Positions 7,867-16,805 of a stretch of 64,000 bases of DNA are shown here, piece by piece. The stretch covers positions 62,001-126,000 of the forward strand of contig JADMKE010000024.1 in assembly GCA_018780035.1 (NCBI GenBank). The letters are read 5' to 3'. The notes beneath the pieces are model-generated. The model was not told where the DNA came from. It made no database searches and worked only from the letters and a program-made list of their open reading frames with translations. Source of the DNA: Candidatus Sericytochromatia bacterium (GTDB taxonomy: Bacteria > Cyanobacteriota > Sericytochromatia > UBA7694). A program made the translations under genes and the position numbers. Numbering within the stretch: the first letter of the stretch is position 1; every line of letters begins with the position of its first letter.

Positions 7867-7878
7867 GGGGGCTTCCTT

Positions 7879-8325
7879 CTATTGATGTGCGTTTAGATAG
7901 TCCAGATAGTGCTGCAGGGCTACAGCCCGCGATTTAAACAGGAGATACGTGGCGCGGGCCTTGAGCCATTCGGATTGGCTGCCTGCCACAAAAAAGGCCT
8001 TTTCCAAGTAGAGCCGCTCCGAAGACAGGTAATTTTGCCAGAGCAAATGGCTGTGTTTGAGCGCAACATTGCGATCTCCCCCCAGCGCCTGATACAGCCT
8101 TTCCACTTCTTTTTCCAGGACCAAAGTCTGGCTGCGATAACATTGGGCTTCGCTGCTGGTCCCCGGGTAGGTTTGCAGACAGAGCAGCAGGGCTTTGTCG
8201 GGGTTTTCAAGAGGGGGCATGTCCAACGCCGGGGCCAAAGCTGGAGTCAAAACAGTTGCCATCACAGGATTCAGTTCACTCGCTCCCCATAGACACAACA
8301 CAAACCAAAAGTAGATTTTAAACAT
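7879..8325 (-). CDS. Secreted LprI/DUF1311-like protein
   Basis: A 148-residue exported protein. The N-terminus MFKIYFWFVLCLWGASELNP is a signal peptide, probably cleaved after VMA near residue 21. The mature part carries two Cys (LLLCLQTYPG, EAQCYRSQTL) and the helical run LEKEVERLYQALGG followed by SHLLWQNYLSSERLYLEK. This resembles the lysozyme-inhibitor LprI N-terminal (DUF1311) pattern. I chose the ATG at 8325; a TTG-initiated extension to 8367 would run through a terminator hairpin. The family match is moderate. Confidence 0.65.
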   Translation of the reverse strand: MFKIYFWFVLCLWGASELNPVMATVLTPALAPALDMPPLENPDKALLLCLQTYPGTSSEAQCYRSQTLVLEKEVERLYQALGGDRNVALKHSHLLWQNYLSSERLYLEKAFFVAGSQSEWLKARATYLLFKSRAVALQHYLDYLNAHQ

Positions 8326-8331
8326 ACCAAA

Positions 8332-8360
8332 ACAGCGGCCGAATCGTCTTCGACCGCTGT
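8332..8360 (-). terminator. Hairpin terminator downstream of the 8369-9289 gene
   Basis: ACAGCGG and CCGCTGT form a perfect 7-bp outer stem. A C/A mismatch follows, then an inner CGAA/TTCG stem. On the minus strand the hairpin is followed by TTTT, fitting a Rho-independent terminator for the upstream unknown gene. Confidence 0.6.
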
Positions 8361-8368
8361 CTCTCAAT

Positions 8369-9289
8369 CTACTGTTTGATCTTGGTGGTGACCGTGGTCT
8401 CCACTGTCAGATCGCCGCCTTTGGAAGGCTGAGGCTGCGCCTGAATCTGAGCTGAACCACCCGCGATATTGCGGAGCGTCTCCAAGATGATATTCGCTGC
8501 CGATTGGTAAGAGCCTCTGGCCGCTGAACTTGCCGCAGACAGGCCGTTTTGGGCCTGGTTGCGAATAAACACATCACTGGCTTTGCTGTTGATACTTTCG
8601 AGCTGACGGTAAGCGCCGTGGTAGATCGATTCCCGGCTCAGATTGTGGATGCTGCCATTGCTCATAATCTGCCCACCTTGGCTGCGCACGGCGGTATGTA
8701 TATTCTGAATGGCATCCGAGGCCAGGCGTTTCATGTCCTGGTCGTTGTTATTGTGTTTGGCTTTGATATCGCTGAGGGCTTTGAGGTAAGAGTTGAGCCG
8801 CTTTTCGGGATCTTTGATCAGCTTTCCGCCGTCGAGGGTGGCGGTAATAATGCTGCGCAGATTGGAAGAATCTCCAGCCAATTCATTCAGCTTTTGCAGG
8901 TATTTTTCGGCCATGCCAGCCACGTCTCCGGCGTTTTCTGAGCCCGTGACGGTATTGTCGTGATTGACACCGCCAACAAATCCAAAGTCCACTGCTTTGT
9001 GCAGGGCATTGATCGCCACATCTGTCTGTTGGAAAACTTTATTGTCAAAGCTTTGCGTGGGGGCCGAAAAGAGATCTTGCATCACGGCTGCGCCACCGGC
9101 ATCAAAGTTGCCTGCTTGTACCTGATCGGCCAAAAAGGCCTTGGCAGATTCACTGGCTTCGCCGCCTTTGGCGGTCATCTTTTCTTTGATATCTATGGCT
9201 TCAAATTTATCTACTTTGCCAGGTGAATAGGGATCGCTGAGTGCGCGCGATACCATATCTCTTGCTGCGTTTAAACCAAAATTACCCAT
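8369..9289 (-). CDS. Hypothetical hydrophilic helical protein
   Basis: A 306-residue protein I do not recognise. It is soluble and helix-rich, with no signal peptide, membrane segment or cysteine. The middle is charged and repetitive in character (KYLQKLNELAGDSSNL, EKRLNSYLKALSDIKAKH). It then has a Ser/Ala/Gln-rich stretch and a C-terminal tail GDLTVETTVTTKIKQ rich in beta-branched residues. The composition resembles secreted or virulence-type helical proteins with a C-terminal signal, but nothing is firm. A strong GGAGG lies just before the ATG, and a hairpin terminator follows the stop, so it is probably a well-translated single-gene unit. Confidence 0.7.
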   Translation of the reverse strand: MGNFGLNAARDMVSRALSDPYSPGKVDKFEAIDIKEKMTAKGGEASESAKAFLADQVQAGNFDAGGAAVMQDLFSAPTQSFDNKVFQQTDVAINALHKAVDFGFVGGVNHDNTVTGSENAGDVAGMAEKYLQKLNELAGDSSNLRSIITATLDGGKLIKDPEKRLNSYLKALSDIKAKHNNNDQDMKRLASDAIQNIHTAVRSQGGQIMSNGSIHNLSRESIYHGAYRQLESINSKASDVFIRNQAQNGLSAASSAARGSYQSAANIILETLRNIAGGSAQIQAQPQPSKGGDLTVETTVTTKIKQ

Positions 9290-9354
9290 GGGTGTCCTCC
9301 GGACAGATTTACTCTTATTAACTATCTTAAGGTTAAACTCGATTCTGAACCAAA

Positions 9355-9411
9355 TTTTTGAGAAAAATTATTTTGACAATTTTGCGAAAAATTTTGCGAA
9401 AAATTTTTAAA
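9355..9411. repeat. AT-rich tandem TTTTGCGAAAAA motif
   Basis: TTTTGCGAAAAA-type units recur (ACAATTTTGCGAAAAATTTTGCGAAAAATTTTT is the visible core, in pieces of about 12 nt). They lie in the spacer between the glycerate kinase start region of the minus-strand block and the unknown gene. No coding role is seen; it may act as a terminator-like or promoter-proximal AT tract. Confidence 0.4.
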
Positions 9412-10572
9412 TTAAGCCTGGGCCCATTTTTTGCCCAAATAGGCCCCAATCTGAACCAAGGCAGATGTGCTGGCGGTGCTTGAGTTCTCTGTCTCACATG
9501 CCCAATCCACAAGCGCGTACGACTCAATCACTCCCGCAGGCTGGGGAATGGCCAGTTTTTGCCCTGTCACCAAGACCACGGGGATGTGCCGTTCTTTTGC
9601 CAGCTGGATTAAGCGCGCAGGCCATTTGCCAAAACCGGATTGGACGTCGAATTGCCCCTCGCCAGTGATCAGCAGATCGGCCTCGGGCAGAGCGCTTTCG
9701 AGCCCCGTGAGCTGCAGCATCTGATCGGTTCCCCTGAGCAATTGTGCGCCCAACAGGGCTTTGAGTCCCAGTCCCAGGCCCCCAGCCGCCCCAGCACCGG
9801 GAGTCTGGATCAGCTCTGAGGCTGATTCTGTGAGCTGCAGGTCTTCACAGAGCCTGTTTACCCAATGTTCTAATCCCGCTTCAAGTCTGGGGAGATCTTC
9901 GGGCTGGGCCCCTTTTTGCGGGCTGTAAATGGCGACACCGCCATTGGGGCCCAAGAGGGGATTCGAGACATCACAGAAAGCCATCACAGGGGTCTGGGGG
10001 GCAATAAAAGGGGTGGACGGCGGCACAATTTGGGCCAGTCTGTGAATCTGCTCTGGGCAGGCAGGGATCTGTTTTCCATGGGCGTCTAAAAGCAGATAGC
10101 CCAAGGCTTGGGCCAGGCCGATACCGCCATCCACTGTGCCACTGGAGCCCAATCCCAGCAGCCATTCTTTGGGCTGCAGCGCCTGTGCTGACCAAAACAA
10201 TTCACCCAAACCCAAACTGTTGACGTGTAAGGGATGGCGCTGCGAACGCGGGATCAGATGCAGGCCCGTTGCCTGGCAGGTTTCAATCACGACGCGCTGT
10301 GTCTGGGCTTGCCAACCAAATTGGGCCAGGGCCAATTCCCCGTGGGGGGCATGAATCGCGGATTGCTGCAGGCTTAATTGCAAGGGCAGCTGCAGCGCTT
10401 CCAAGAATCCTTGGCCGCCATCACTGACAGGCCAAATTTCTGTCATGAGACCTGGATCGGATTGGCCTTTTGCTTGACCCATGCCCTGAACGAGGCCTTC
10501 AACCAAGGCCTCAGCCACTTCCAGCGAACTCAGGGTGCCTTTAAATTTATCCAGCGCCAGCAGGATCTTCAC
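9412..10572 (-). CDS. Glycerate kinase (GarK/GlxK family)
   Basis: A 386-residue cytoplasmic enzyme of the type-2 glycerate kinase family, which phosphorylates D-glycerate with ATP (to 2-phosphoglycerate in characterised GarK/GlxK enzymes). The N-terminus MKILLALDKFKGTLSSLEVA is the family signature. Also visible are VSDGGQGFLEAL, LGLGSSGTVDGGIGLAQALG, TPGAGAAGGLGLGLKALLGA and the ADLLITGEGQFD motif near the C-terminus. Length is normal for the family. It starts 20 nt after the end of the 1431-residue protein gene on the same strand and may be cotranscribed with it. No other glycerate or glyoxylate pathway gene is nearby. Confidence 0.93.
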   Translation of the reverse strand: MKILLALDKFKGTLSSLEVAEALVEGLVQGMGQAKGQSDPGLMTEIWPVSDGGQGFLEALQLPLQLSLQQSAIHAPHGELALAQFGWQAQTQRVVIETCQATGLHLIPRSQRHPLHVNSLGLGELFWSAQALQPKEWLLGLGSSGTVDGGIGLAQALGYLLLDAHGKQIPACPEQIHRLAQIVPPSTPFIAPQTPVMAFCDVSNPLLGPNGGVAIYSPQKGAQPEDLPRLEAGLEHWVNRLCEDLQLTESASELIQTPGAGAAGGLGLGLKALLGAQLLRGTDQMLQLTGLESALPEADLLITGEGQFDVQSGFGKWPARLIQLAKERHIPVVLVTGQKLAIPQPAGVIESYALVDWACETENSSTASTSALVQIGAYLGKKWAQA

Positions 10573-10592
10573 TTAAACACAGACAACACTGT

Positions 10593-13500
10593 TTAACGGA
10601 CTTTGGAGGGCAGCAGGTAATTCCAGACCACTTCGGAGTGGTGGGTCACCTCTAAGACCTGCCGATTGCCGCTGTGCACAATCATCGTGTGACCATTGTC
10701 GAGGCGGTAAGCAGCCGTGGGGTTGCTGATTTTTTTGTGCGATTTCTCTGAATTTAAACCACCAAATTGCCAGAAGATGCCCCCGGCGGGATCGACTTCG
10801 AGCAGGCGGTGGTTGCGGGTGTCGACAATCAGGGTGTTGCCGTTGATCAGACGAATGGCACGCTCGGGGTACATCAGCTGATGGGGGCCATTGCCGGGGT
10901 TTTTGAGGGTGCCATATTGCCAGACAATTTCCCCTTCGCGGTTGACTTCAATCACGTAATGGTTGCTCCAATCGGTGATCAAGACCGTGTCGTCGCTGGT
11001 CACTTCGGCGTAATAAGGCGCGTTGAGGGGGTTGATACCACTGTCCCAGCCGCCAAAGCTCCAGATGATCTGTTTGAGTTCGTTCACTTCCAGCACCCGG
11101 CCACTGTATTGGTCGGTGATCAGAATATGTCCTGCAGGGGTGGGCACCGCACTGCGGGGATGGCCGAGCAGGCCGGGGCGGCTGCCCATCACACCGGCTT
11201 CGCCGTATTGCCAGAGAATTTCTTTGGTCGGGCGGTATATTCGAATCACGCGGTGGCGGTCGGTGTCGGTTAAGAGCACCTCGCTGTCTTCGCGTTCGGA
11301 AACCTGCACATATTGCGGCCGTTCGATAAATTCGGGGCTGCGGGGGTGGCTTTCGCCAAAGCGCCAAATGATCTGTTTCTGGCGGTTGATAATATACACG
11401 CGGTTTTCCTGTTTGTCGATCAGAGGCAATTCCATGTCGAGCAAATTGGCTTTGGTGGTCACATAGCTGTGAGCGGCCTGCCGCGCCATTTCGTTGATGC
11501 GTTCATTGGAGGGCTTGCTCGACAATTCGACGATTTTGCCACTTTCGCTGCGCAGCTTTTCGTAGTCGGGGGATTTTTGCAGGGTGCCGTATTGGTAGAG
11601 GTAAAGCGGGCGCAAGAGGCGCGTCACTTCAATCACATAGAGCGGGCTGAAGACCACGGTATTGCCATTGCCCATGCGTATCAGGCGGTTGGGAATAAAC
11701 GAGAAGGCGCCGCCTGAGGCTTTTTCAATGCCGGTATCGAAGATCCAGACGATCTCTTTTTCGGGATTGACCTCGATTACGCGGCGGTTTTCGCTGTCGG
11801 AGATCAGGGTATTGCCGTTGGGCAGGCGGAAAGCCATGGTCGGGGCATTGAGCTGGTTGGAGTGGGAGCCGTAACCACTGCCGAGTTTATTCTCGGGGTT
11901 GCCAAATTGCCAGATGATCTCTTCGTCTTGGTTGACCTCGATCACGCGGTGGTTGTCGGTGTCGGTGATCAGGAAATGCCCGCCTTTGAGCACCTGCATA
12001 TCTGAGGGGCTGTACAAGCGGCCACGGGTGATGCCGACACTGCTGGTGATCCCGTATTGCCAGAGAATCTTGTTCTGGGGGTTGATTTCGATAATGCGGT
12101 GATTGCCCTGATCGACAATAATCGTGTTGCCATTGAGCTTGCGCATGGCCTTGAGCGGGCGGTGCAGGCGAATATCCGAAGATTTGTCGGCCGGCGGAAA
12201 TTGCCAGCGCACCTGGCCGGATTTGGAGACCTCGTAGACGGTGTCGGTGCCTGCATCGGCAAAGAGGGTATTGCCGCTGGGCAGGCGAATCGGGTTGGTG
12301 GGCTCGATCAGCTCCATGTGGCCGATGCCGTCTTTGCCGCCAATTTGCCAGGTAATCTGGCCTTTGTTGTTAAATTCAATCACCCGCTGCCGTTCGGTAT
12401 CGTGGATCAAAAAATGGTCATTGGGCAGGTCATCGGATCTGAGCACCTGATCGTCGGCTTCATACTGAATGCTCTTTTGGGGTGCAGACACGGCCCCTGC
12501 CGGTGAGGCCGCTGCTTGATTGGTCTCTTTGACCCGGCTGGCAATCTCTTGCAAATTATTCGGCGGTGCGCTAGGCGCGTTGGGGGCTATCGCCGATTTT
12601 TTGGCGGGCAGCAGTGGCAATAACAGCTGGTGAAAGACCTCTTTGGTGATCACGGTTTCGAGCGAGAATTGGTTAAACAGATCGGCAATGCGGATGATCG
12701 TGTAGTCAAAATTCATCAGCTCTTTGCGGGCCCGGTCCACATAGGGCAAAAGGGTGTCGAGGGCTTCGACTTCGCCACTGAGGTCAATGCCCCAGATTTT
12801 GCGGAATTCGTTCAGGCAATAGCGCGAAAGCACCTCGTTGATCTTCTCGGTGGTCAGCAGCGAGAAGTCGATTTCAGCTTTGTTTTCAGATTCAGGGTTG
12901 GCGTCAGCACTGTCTTCGGGCTTTTCTGCACCTTCTGGCTCTGACTTGCTTTCGGGCTTGATGTCCGTTTTTTGCTCGGCTTTGGCAGCAGCTTGATTTT
13001 CAGCTAGGCCCGGATGTTGAGCCTGGTTTTGATCTGGATTTTGACTTGGATTTTGAGCTGGGGTTTTGGGCTCTGCTGGGGGGCTTGCCTTCATTTCAGC
13101 CGGGGGCTTGGGTGCCGGTGGTGGAGCCGGTGGCAACCCCTGTTCAAGCAGGTTTTCCATCACCCCTTCGGGGGCGGTACTGGCAAATTCTTCCCGTTGG
13201 GCCGGTGTCATGCGGCTGACGATCTTTTTCATGCGGGTGATAATCTGGGCGTAAAACTCACGCATAAAGCGGTCAAATTCGTCTTTTTCAAAGGGGATCA
13301 GGTAAAGCGGCAAATCCGGGAAGATCTTTTGCGTGATCATTTCAATTTCGGGCCGACCGGGATTGACCGCCGCTACCCTGAAAATGCCGTTGAGGTGGTT
13401 GATCGGCACAAATTCGTAGCGCCGCAAGAGGGTCTCTTTGAATTGGATCAAGATGCTCGGGTCGAGTTGGTGGTCGTTTAAAACCGGATAGTCTTCTTCG

Positions 13501-14888
13501 GGATTGCCGCGCTGCTGTTCAAACGCCTCCAATTCGGCTTCGTCTTCGGCGTCGAGTTCAAAGACATGGCTGAAGTCCAGATCATCTGCGCTGGTTTGGC
13601 TGTAGTCGGTCTCTTCCAGCAAATGGGCAAAGCCTTGCTGGGATTTGCCCATGGTCGCTTGAATGGTCCACTCGGCCTCTTCCACGTCTTGAAAGGAGAT
13701 AAAGTTCAGATCCAACAAAACGTCGAGGATGCGGATATCCGAACGGAAATAGCCATCGGGTTTGGACGAGGCAAAGGCCAAGAAACTGGGTTTGGTGTCT
13801 TCGGCAAAGAGCGCATAGCGGTCGATCAGTTTATTGCTCTCAAGGTCGATAATATTCAGCCAGGGCGTAAACATCGCAGGCACATCGACATAGGTCATAA
13901 AGACCATAAAATTATTCAAAGGGCTGACCGCCATGAGGTCACAGGGGTCGTCGAGGCTGCTGAAGAGATTGCCTTTGAGCGGAATACTGGCTTTAAACAG
14001 CAAATTGGTGGTGTCGACAACCACGATCTCAACACTTTCATCGGGGCGGGTGCTCTGCAAATAGAGCCATTGGCCATCACTGGAGATTTGAATATTGCCC
14101 AAAATGCCGTAGGGCAAAGGCATGCGCTTGATTTTCAGCGACTTGAGATGGACCATCAGCAGCGAGGGGGTGTGATTGTCGGTGATATACAGCTTTTGGC
14201 CGTCCGGGCTGGGAGCCAGGTTGAGGGTCTTTTTGCTGCCGGCTGGGCGCACGCTCAAGATGCCCGAAATTTTAAAGGTCTCAGTTTCGACCACAAAGAT
14301 CGCGCCCCGGCCCCGGTCGGTGACAAAAATATGCTGGCCGGACGGCGAAACCATCAGGTCCAATGGCAGCGAGCGCTGGGGTGAGATGGGGAAATAGCCA
14401 TAGTGCAATTGCTGGGTAAGGGCCAGATACGGGTGGTCGTCGAGCTCACCAAAATACAGGTGGGTATAGCGGTCGGAAACGGTAATGCCGCCGGGGTTGT
14501 TTTCGGCATCTTCCCAGGCAATTTCACCCAATTCGCGGGCGTTGCTGGCGTGAAAAAGGTAAACACTGCCGCTGCCAGCAGGCATCCAATCGACGCCAAA
14601 AAAGCGCGGCCGAAATTTGCGGCTGATCGGCAAATCCAGGCTTTCAATCACCTCTCCCGACCAGGGATTGACCTTGCGCAAAGCATAGCCCTTTTGATCC
14701 ACGACATAACTCACAGCCCGCTGTTCACGCTGTTGCTCGACCTTGATTTGGCGCAGCCGGGCCACAGCCAGAGAGAGTTGCTCAGGTGTGATTTTGCCTT
14801 GGTCAAGCAGGTATTCCTGAATCAGCTGCTCCTGAAAATCTGGGTTGGAGGGGTTCAGGGTTTCCGGGGTCGCGGTGGAAGAGATCAT
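10593..14888 (-). CDS. Giant beta-propeller protein with MshEN-like domain and 12 NHL-like repeats
   Basis: 1431 residues, no signal peptide. Residues 20-50 contain LIQEYLLDQGKITPEQLSLA, like the opening helix of MshEN/T2SSE-N domains. Residues about 60-430 form a YVTN-type propeller (SPSGQHIFVTDRGRGAIFVV, SPDGQKLYITDNHTP). Residues about 470-550 match the MshEN pattern (FRVAAVNPGRPEIEMITQKI, then LYLIPFEKDEFDRF). A Pro/Ala/Glu/Gln-rich linker covers about 580-665, followed by a helical segment to about 790. From about 815 to the end I count 12 repeats of the type LITDTDNHRVIEVNQDEEII-WQFG, spaced about 45-55 residues. The repeats resemble NHL/arylsulfotransferase blades. AGGA precedes the ATG. 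Function is unknown; a scaffold or sensor role is plausible. Confidence 0.85.
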   Translation of the reverse strand: MISSTATPETLNPSNPDFQEQLIQEYLLDQGKITPEQLSLAVARLRQIKVEQQREQRAVSYVVDQKGYALRKVNPWSGEVIESLDLPISRKFRPRFFGVDWMPAGSGSVYLFHASNARELGEIAWEDAENNPGGITVSDRYTHLYFGELDDHPYLALTQQLHYGYFPISPQRSLPLDLMVSPSGQHIFVTDRGRGAIFVVETETFKISGILSVRPAGSKKTLNLAPSPDGQKLYITDNHTPSLLMVHLKSLKIKRMPLPYGILGNIQISSDGQWLYLQSTRPDESVEIVVVDTTNLLFKASIPLKGNLFSSLDDPCDLMAVSPLNNFMVFMTYVDVPAMFTPWLNIIDLESNKLIDRYALFAEDTKPSFLAFASSKPDGYFRSDIRILDVLLDLNFISFQDVEEAEWTIQATMGKSQQGFAHLLEETDYSQTSADDLDFSHVFELDAEDEAELEAFEQQRGNPEEDYPVLNDHQLDPSILIQFKETLLRRYEFVPINHLNGIFRVAAVNPGRPEIEMITQKIFPDLPLYLIPFEKDEFDRFMREFYAQIITRMKKIVSRMTPAQREEFASTAPEGVMENLLEQGLPPAPPPAPKPPAEMKASPPAEPKTPAQNPSQNPDQNQAQHPGLAENQAAAKAEQKTDIKPESKSEPEGAEKPEDSADANPESENKAEIDFSLLTTEKINEVLSRYCLNEFRKIWGIDLSGEVEALDTLLPYVDRARKELMNFDYTIIRIADLFNQFSLETVITKEVFHQLLLPLLPAKKSAIAPNAPSAPPNNLQEIASRVKETNQAAASPAGAVSAPQKSIQYEADDQVLRSDDLPNDHFLIHDTERQRVIEFNNKGQITWQIGGKDGIGHMELIEPTNPIRLPSGNTLFADAGTDTVYEVSKSGQVRWQFPPADKSSDIRLHRPLKAMRKLNGNTIIVDQGNHRIIEINPQNKILWQYGITSSVGITRGRLYSPSDMQVLKGGHFLITDTDNHRVIEVNQDEEIIWQFGNPENKLGSGYGSHSNQLNAPTMAFRLPNGNTLISDSENRRVIEVNPEKEIVWIFDTGIEKASGGAFSFIPNRLIRMGNGNTVVFSPLYVIEVTRLLRPLYLYQYGTLQKSPDYEKLRSESGKIVELSSKPSNERINEMARQAAHSYVTTKANLLDMELPLIDKQENRVYIINRQKQIIWRFGESHPRSPEFIERPQYVQVSEREDSEVLLTDTDRHRVIRIYRPTKEILWQYGEAGVMGSRPGLLGHPRSAVPTPAGHILITDQYSGRVLEVNELKQIIWSFGGWDSGINPLNAPYYAEVTSDDTVLITDWSNHYVIEVNREGEIVWQYGTLKNPGNGPHQLMYPERAIRLINGNTLIVDTRNHRLLEVDPAGGIFWQFGGLNSEKSHKKISNPTAAYRLDNGHTMIVHSGNRQVLEVTHHSEVVWNYLLPSKVR

Positions 14889-15140
14889 AATTTTCCTGTC
14901 GTTTTTGAGGTACTGATAGCGATTTCTTTCAATATTTTACATCAAATGGGGCCCTTTCAGGTTGCGTTTGGGCTCCTGAGGGCTTTGGTTCGCAAAACGA
15001 AAAACAGGTTAGAGGGTGTAAGCGCTGGCTTTTCGGCAGAAATGGCAGTTTCCCAACCCCTGATACCTCAAACCAAAAAGTGATTCTTTCTAAGGTAAAA
15101 TGATCTTCACCCGATTCAAACGTGGCCAGGAGTGTTCGAT

Positions 15141-16787
15141 ATGTCTTTAAGCCTTTCCCCCCGCATCTTGATTCAATCTGCTTTTGCCATCAGTCTCTTG
15201 CTTTTGCCCGGTTGTGGCCATTGGGAAGAAGTGGACAAAGCGGTGTCTGCCGCCACCCGGCGTGGTTTGGGCGATTATAGCGGCACCTTGGATACCGCCA
15301 ATTTGGTGCCCGTTTCGTATGCCAACGAGCCGGGATCTGCCGAAACGCTCGGGCGCACGTTTAAATTTGCAGGGCCGCGTTTGGTCACCCTCAATACCTC
15401 TTCGGCCTGTCGCGACTCGCTGCCGGGCAAACCTGTGGCCACCAGCGAAGGCACGATCAGCAAATTCAGCTATTCTTTTTTGCAGATGATGGACCAAAAT
15501 ACCCAGGGCCAGACCCAGCTTAAACTCGACTATTTGGGTTATGCAGGCAATATTAAGACGGATATTAAGCAGAAGTCTTTGCTGGCAGCCAAGGTATCTT
15601 TGGCCCAGATTTTGGCTTTTCCTGGCTCCCCCAATTGGTCGGAGTTTGAGAATTGCTGCAAATTGACTGGCACCTGTGGCGATTATGTGGTTTCGGAAAT
15701 GTACCAAATGAGCCAAAGCGTGAAAGCCCTGGCCTTTAACGAGTCGAATTTGCAGAGTGCGATCAATGCCTCTGGCAACGATGCGCTCAAGGCCCTGACC
15801 AATATTTCTGGCACTGTGGATTATGTCCACAAATCCACCCAGTCCACAGATCTGGGGGTAGACAAAACCTTTTGGTCCCATTTTGGCTTTCGCCAATTGC
15901 CCCCCGTGGCCGAAGCCCCGCTCGAAGGGGTCTTCCTCTCGCTTGAACCGAATAAAGTCGATTGCAGCACAACCAGCAATAAAAGTATTGGGCTGCGGCT
16001 CAATCTCAACAATGCGGCGGGTTCAGAAGCTGAACGGATGTTGGGGTATAACCTGGCGATTCCCGCTGGCTGGGAAAATGTCAGCCTCAAAAACGAGGCC
16101 TTGGCCGATCGGGTCATGATCAAAAATGGGGAGTTGAGCTGCCGCCCAAGCAAAGGCAAGACCTGTCCGTCGTCACTCGAGATCAACATCACCCCCCCGG
16201 AATGCAGTTCGGTGCAAGATCTCACCCGCTCTGATTGGAAAGCCAATTTGGCCCTGTATATTCCCGGTTCGGCCAGCACGACTGGCTACCGCGCCCACCA
16301 AGAAAGCACCTCTACTTTGGTCGTGCCGAGCAAGCTCAAAAACATTCCCGAGGCCCGTTTGAGCCAGTCTCTGCTGCGGGTCGATTTAACTGCGGGCAGC
16401 GAAAAAAGTGTGAACACAGTTATGTCGATCGATACCGGCGATTTAACCGCGCCTCAATTTCGCGTGATTGCCCCTTCGGTCAATTTTGCCCAGGTGCTGG
16501 TTTATCCCCCCAACCAGAAAAAGGTGGAGATCGAAGTCGCGGTCTCGCCAGCGATTTGTGCAGATTTTAATCTCAGCCCGGTTTTGCATGTGCCCATGCA
16601 GGTGATTGTCTGGGGCAAACGCCCAGGGGCAGTGGATACCACCCTCTTTGAAGTGCCCCCTGTGAATATCACGGTCAAGCCGCAATGCCCGCCCAAAGCC
16701 AAACTGAATCAAGCCCCAACCCAATCGCCTGCGCAAACGCCATCGCAATCCAGCAGTCCAGATTCAGCCCCTGCGGCTGTGAATTAA
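15141..16787 (+). CDS. Large lipoprotein of unknown function
   Basis: A 548-residue lipoprotein. The signal peptide ends in the lipobox LLLPGC near residue 25. The ATG at 15141 is chosen because AGGAG lies 8 nt upstream; a GTG at 15132 would overlap that site. The mature part contains repeated paired cysteines (FENCCKLTGTCGDY, KVDCSTTSNKS, LSCRPSKGKTC, PPECSSVQ, PAICADF, KPQCPP), suggesting disulfide-stabilised beta domains outside the cytoplasm. It ends in a Pro/Gln/Ser-rich tail. I recognise no known family. It is followed 18 nt later by a kinase-like gene, possibly in the same transcript. Confidence 0.82.
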   Translation: MSLSLSPRILIQSAFAISLLLLPGCGHWEEVDKAVSAATRRGLGDYSGTLDTANLVPVSYANEPGSAETLGRTFKFAGPRLVTLNTSSACRDSLPGKPVATSEGTISKFSYSFLQMMDQNTQGQTQLKLDYLGYAGNIKTDIKQKSLLAAKVSLAQILAFPGSPNWSEFENCCKLTGTCGDYVVSEMYQMSQSVKALAFNESNLQSAINASGNDALKALTNISGTVDYVHKSTQSTDLGVDKTFWSHFGFRQLPPVAEAPLEGVFLSLEPNKVDCSTTSNKSIGLRLNLNNAAGSEAERMLGYNLAIPAGWENVSLKNEALADRVMIKNGELSCRPSKGKTCPSSLEINITPPECSSVQDLTRSDWKANLALYIPGSASTTGYRAHQESTSTLVVPSKLKNIPEARLSQSLLRVDLTAGSEKSVNTVMSIDTGDLTAPQFRVIAPSVNFAQVLVYPPNQKKVEIEVAVSPAICADFNLSPVLHVPMQVIVWGKRPGAVDTTLFEVPPVNITVKPQCPPKAKLNQAPTQSPAQTPSQSSSPDSAPAAVN

Positions 16788-16805
16788 ACCAGGCTGTGTT
16801 GCCCG

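Noticed and set aside
7153..7896. Plus-strand frame opposite the APC permease gene
   Set aside because: The sense strand encodes a clear 12-segment permease; the antisense product is Gly/His/Gln-rich without features.
13566..14384. Plus-strand frame of about 270 codons within the giant repeat-protein gene
   Set aside because: Antisense to the propeller part of the 1431-residue protein; the sense strand has clear propeller repeats.
15147..15896. Minus-strand frame opposite the Cys-rich lipoprotein
   Set aside because: The sense gene has a ribosome-binding site and lipobox; the antisense frame has neither.
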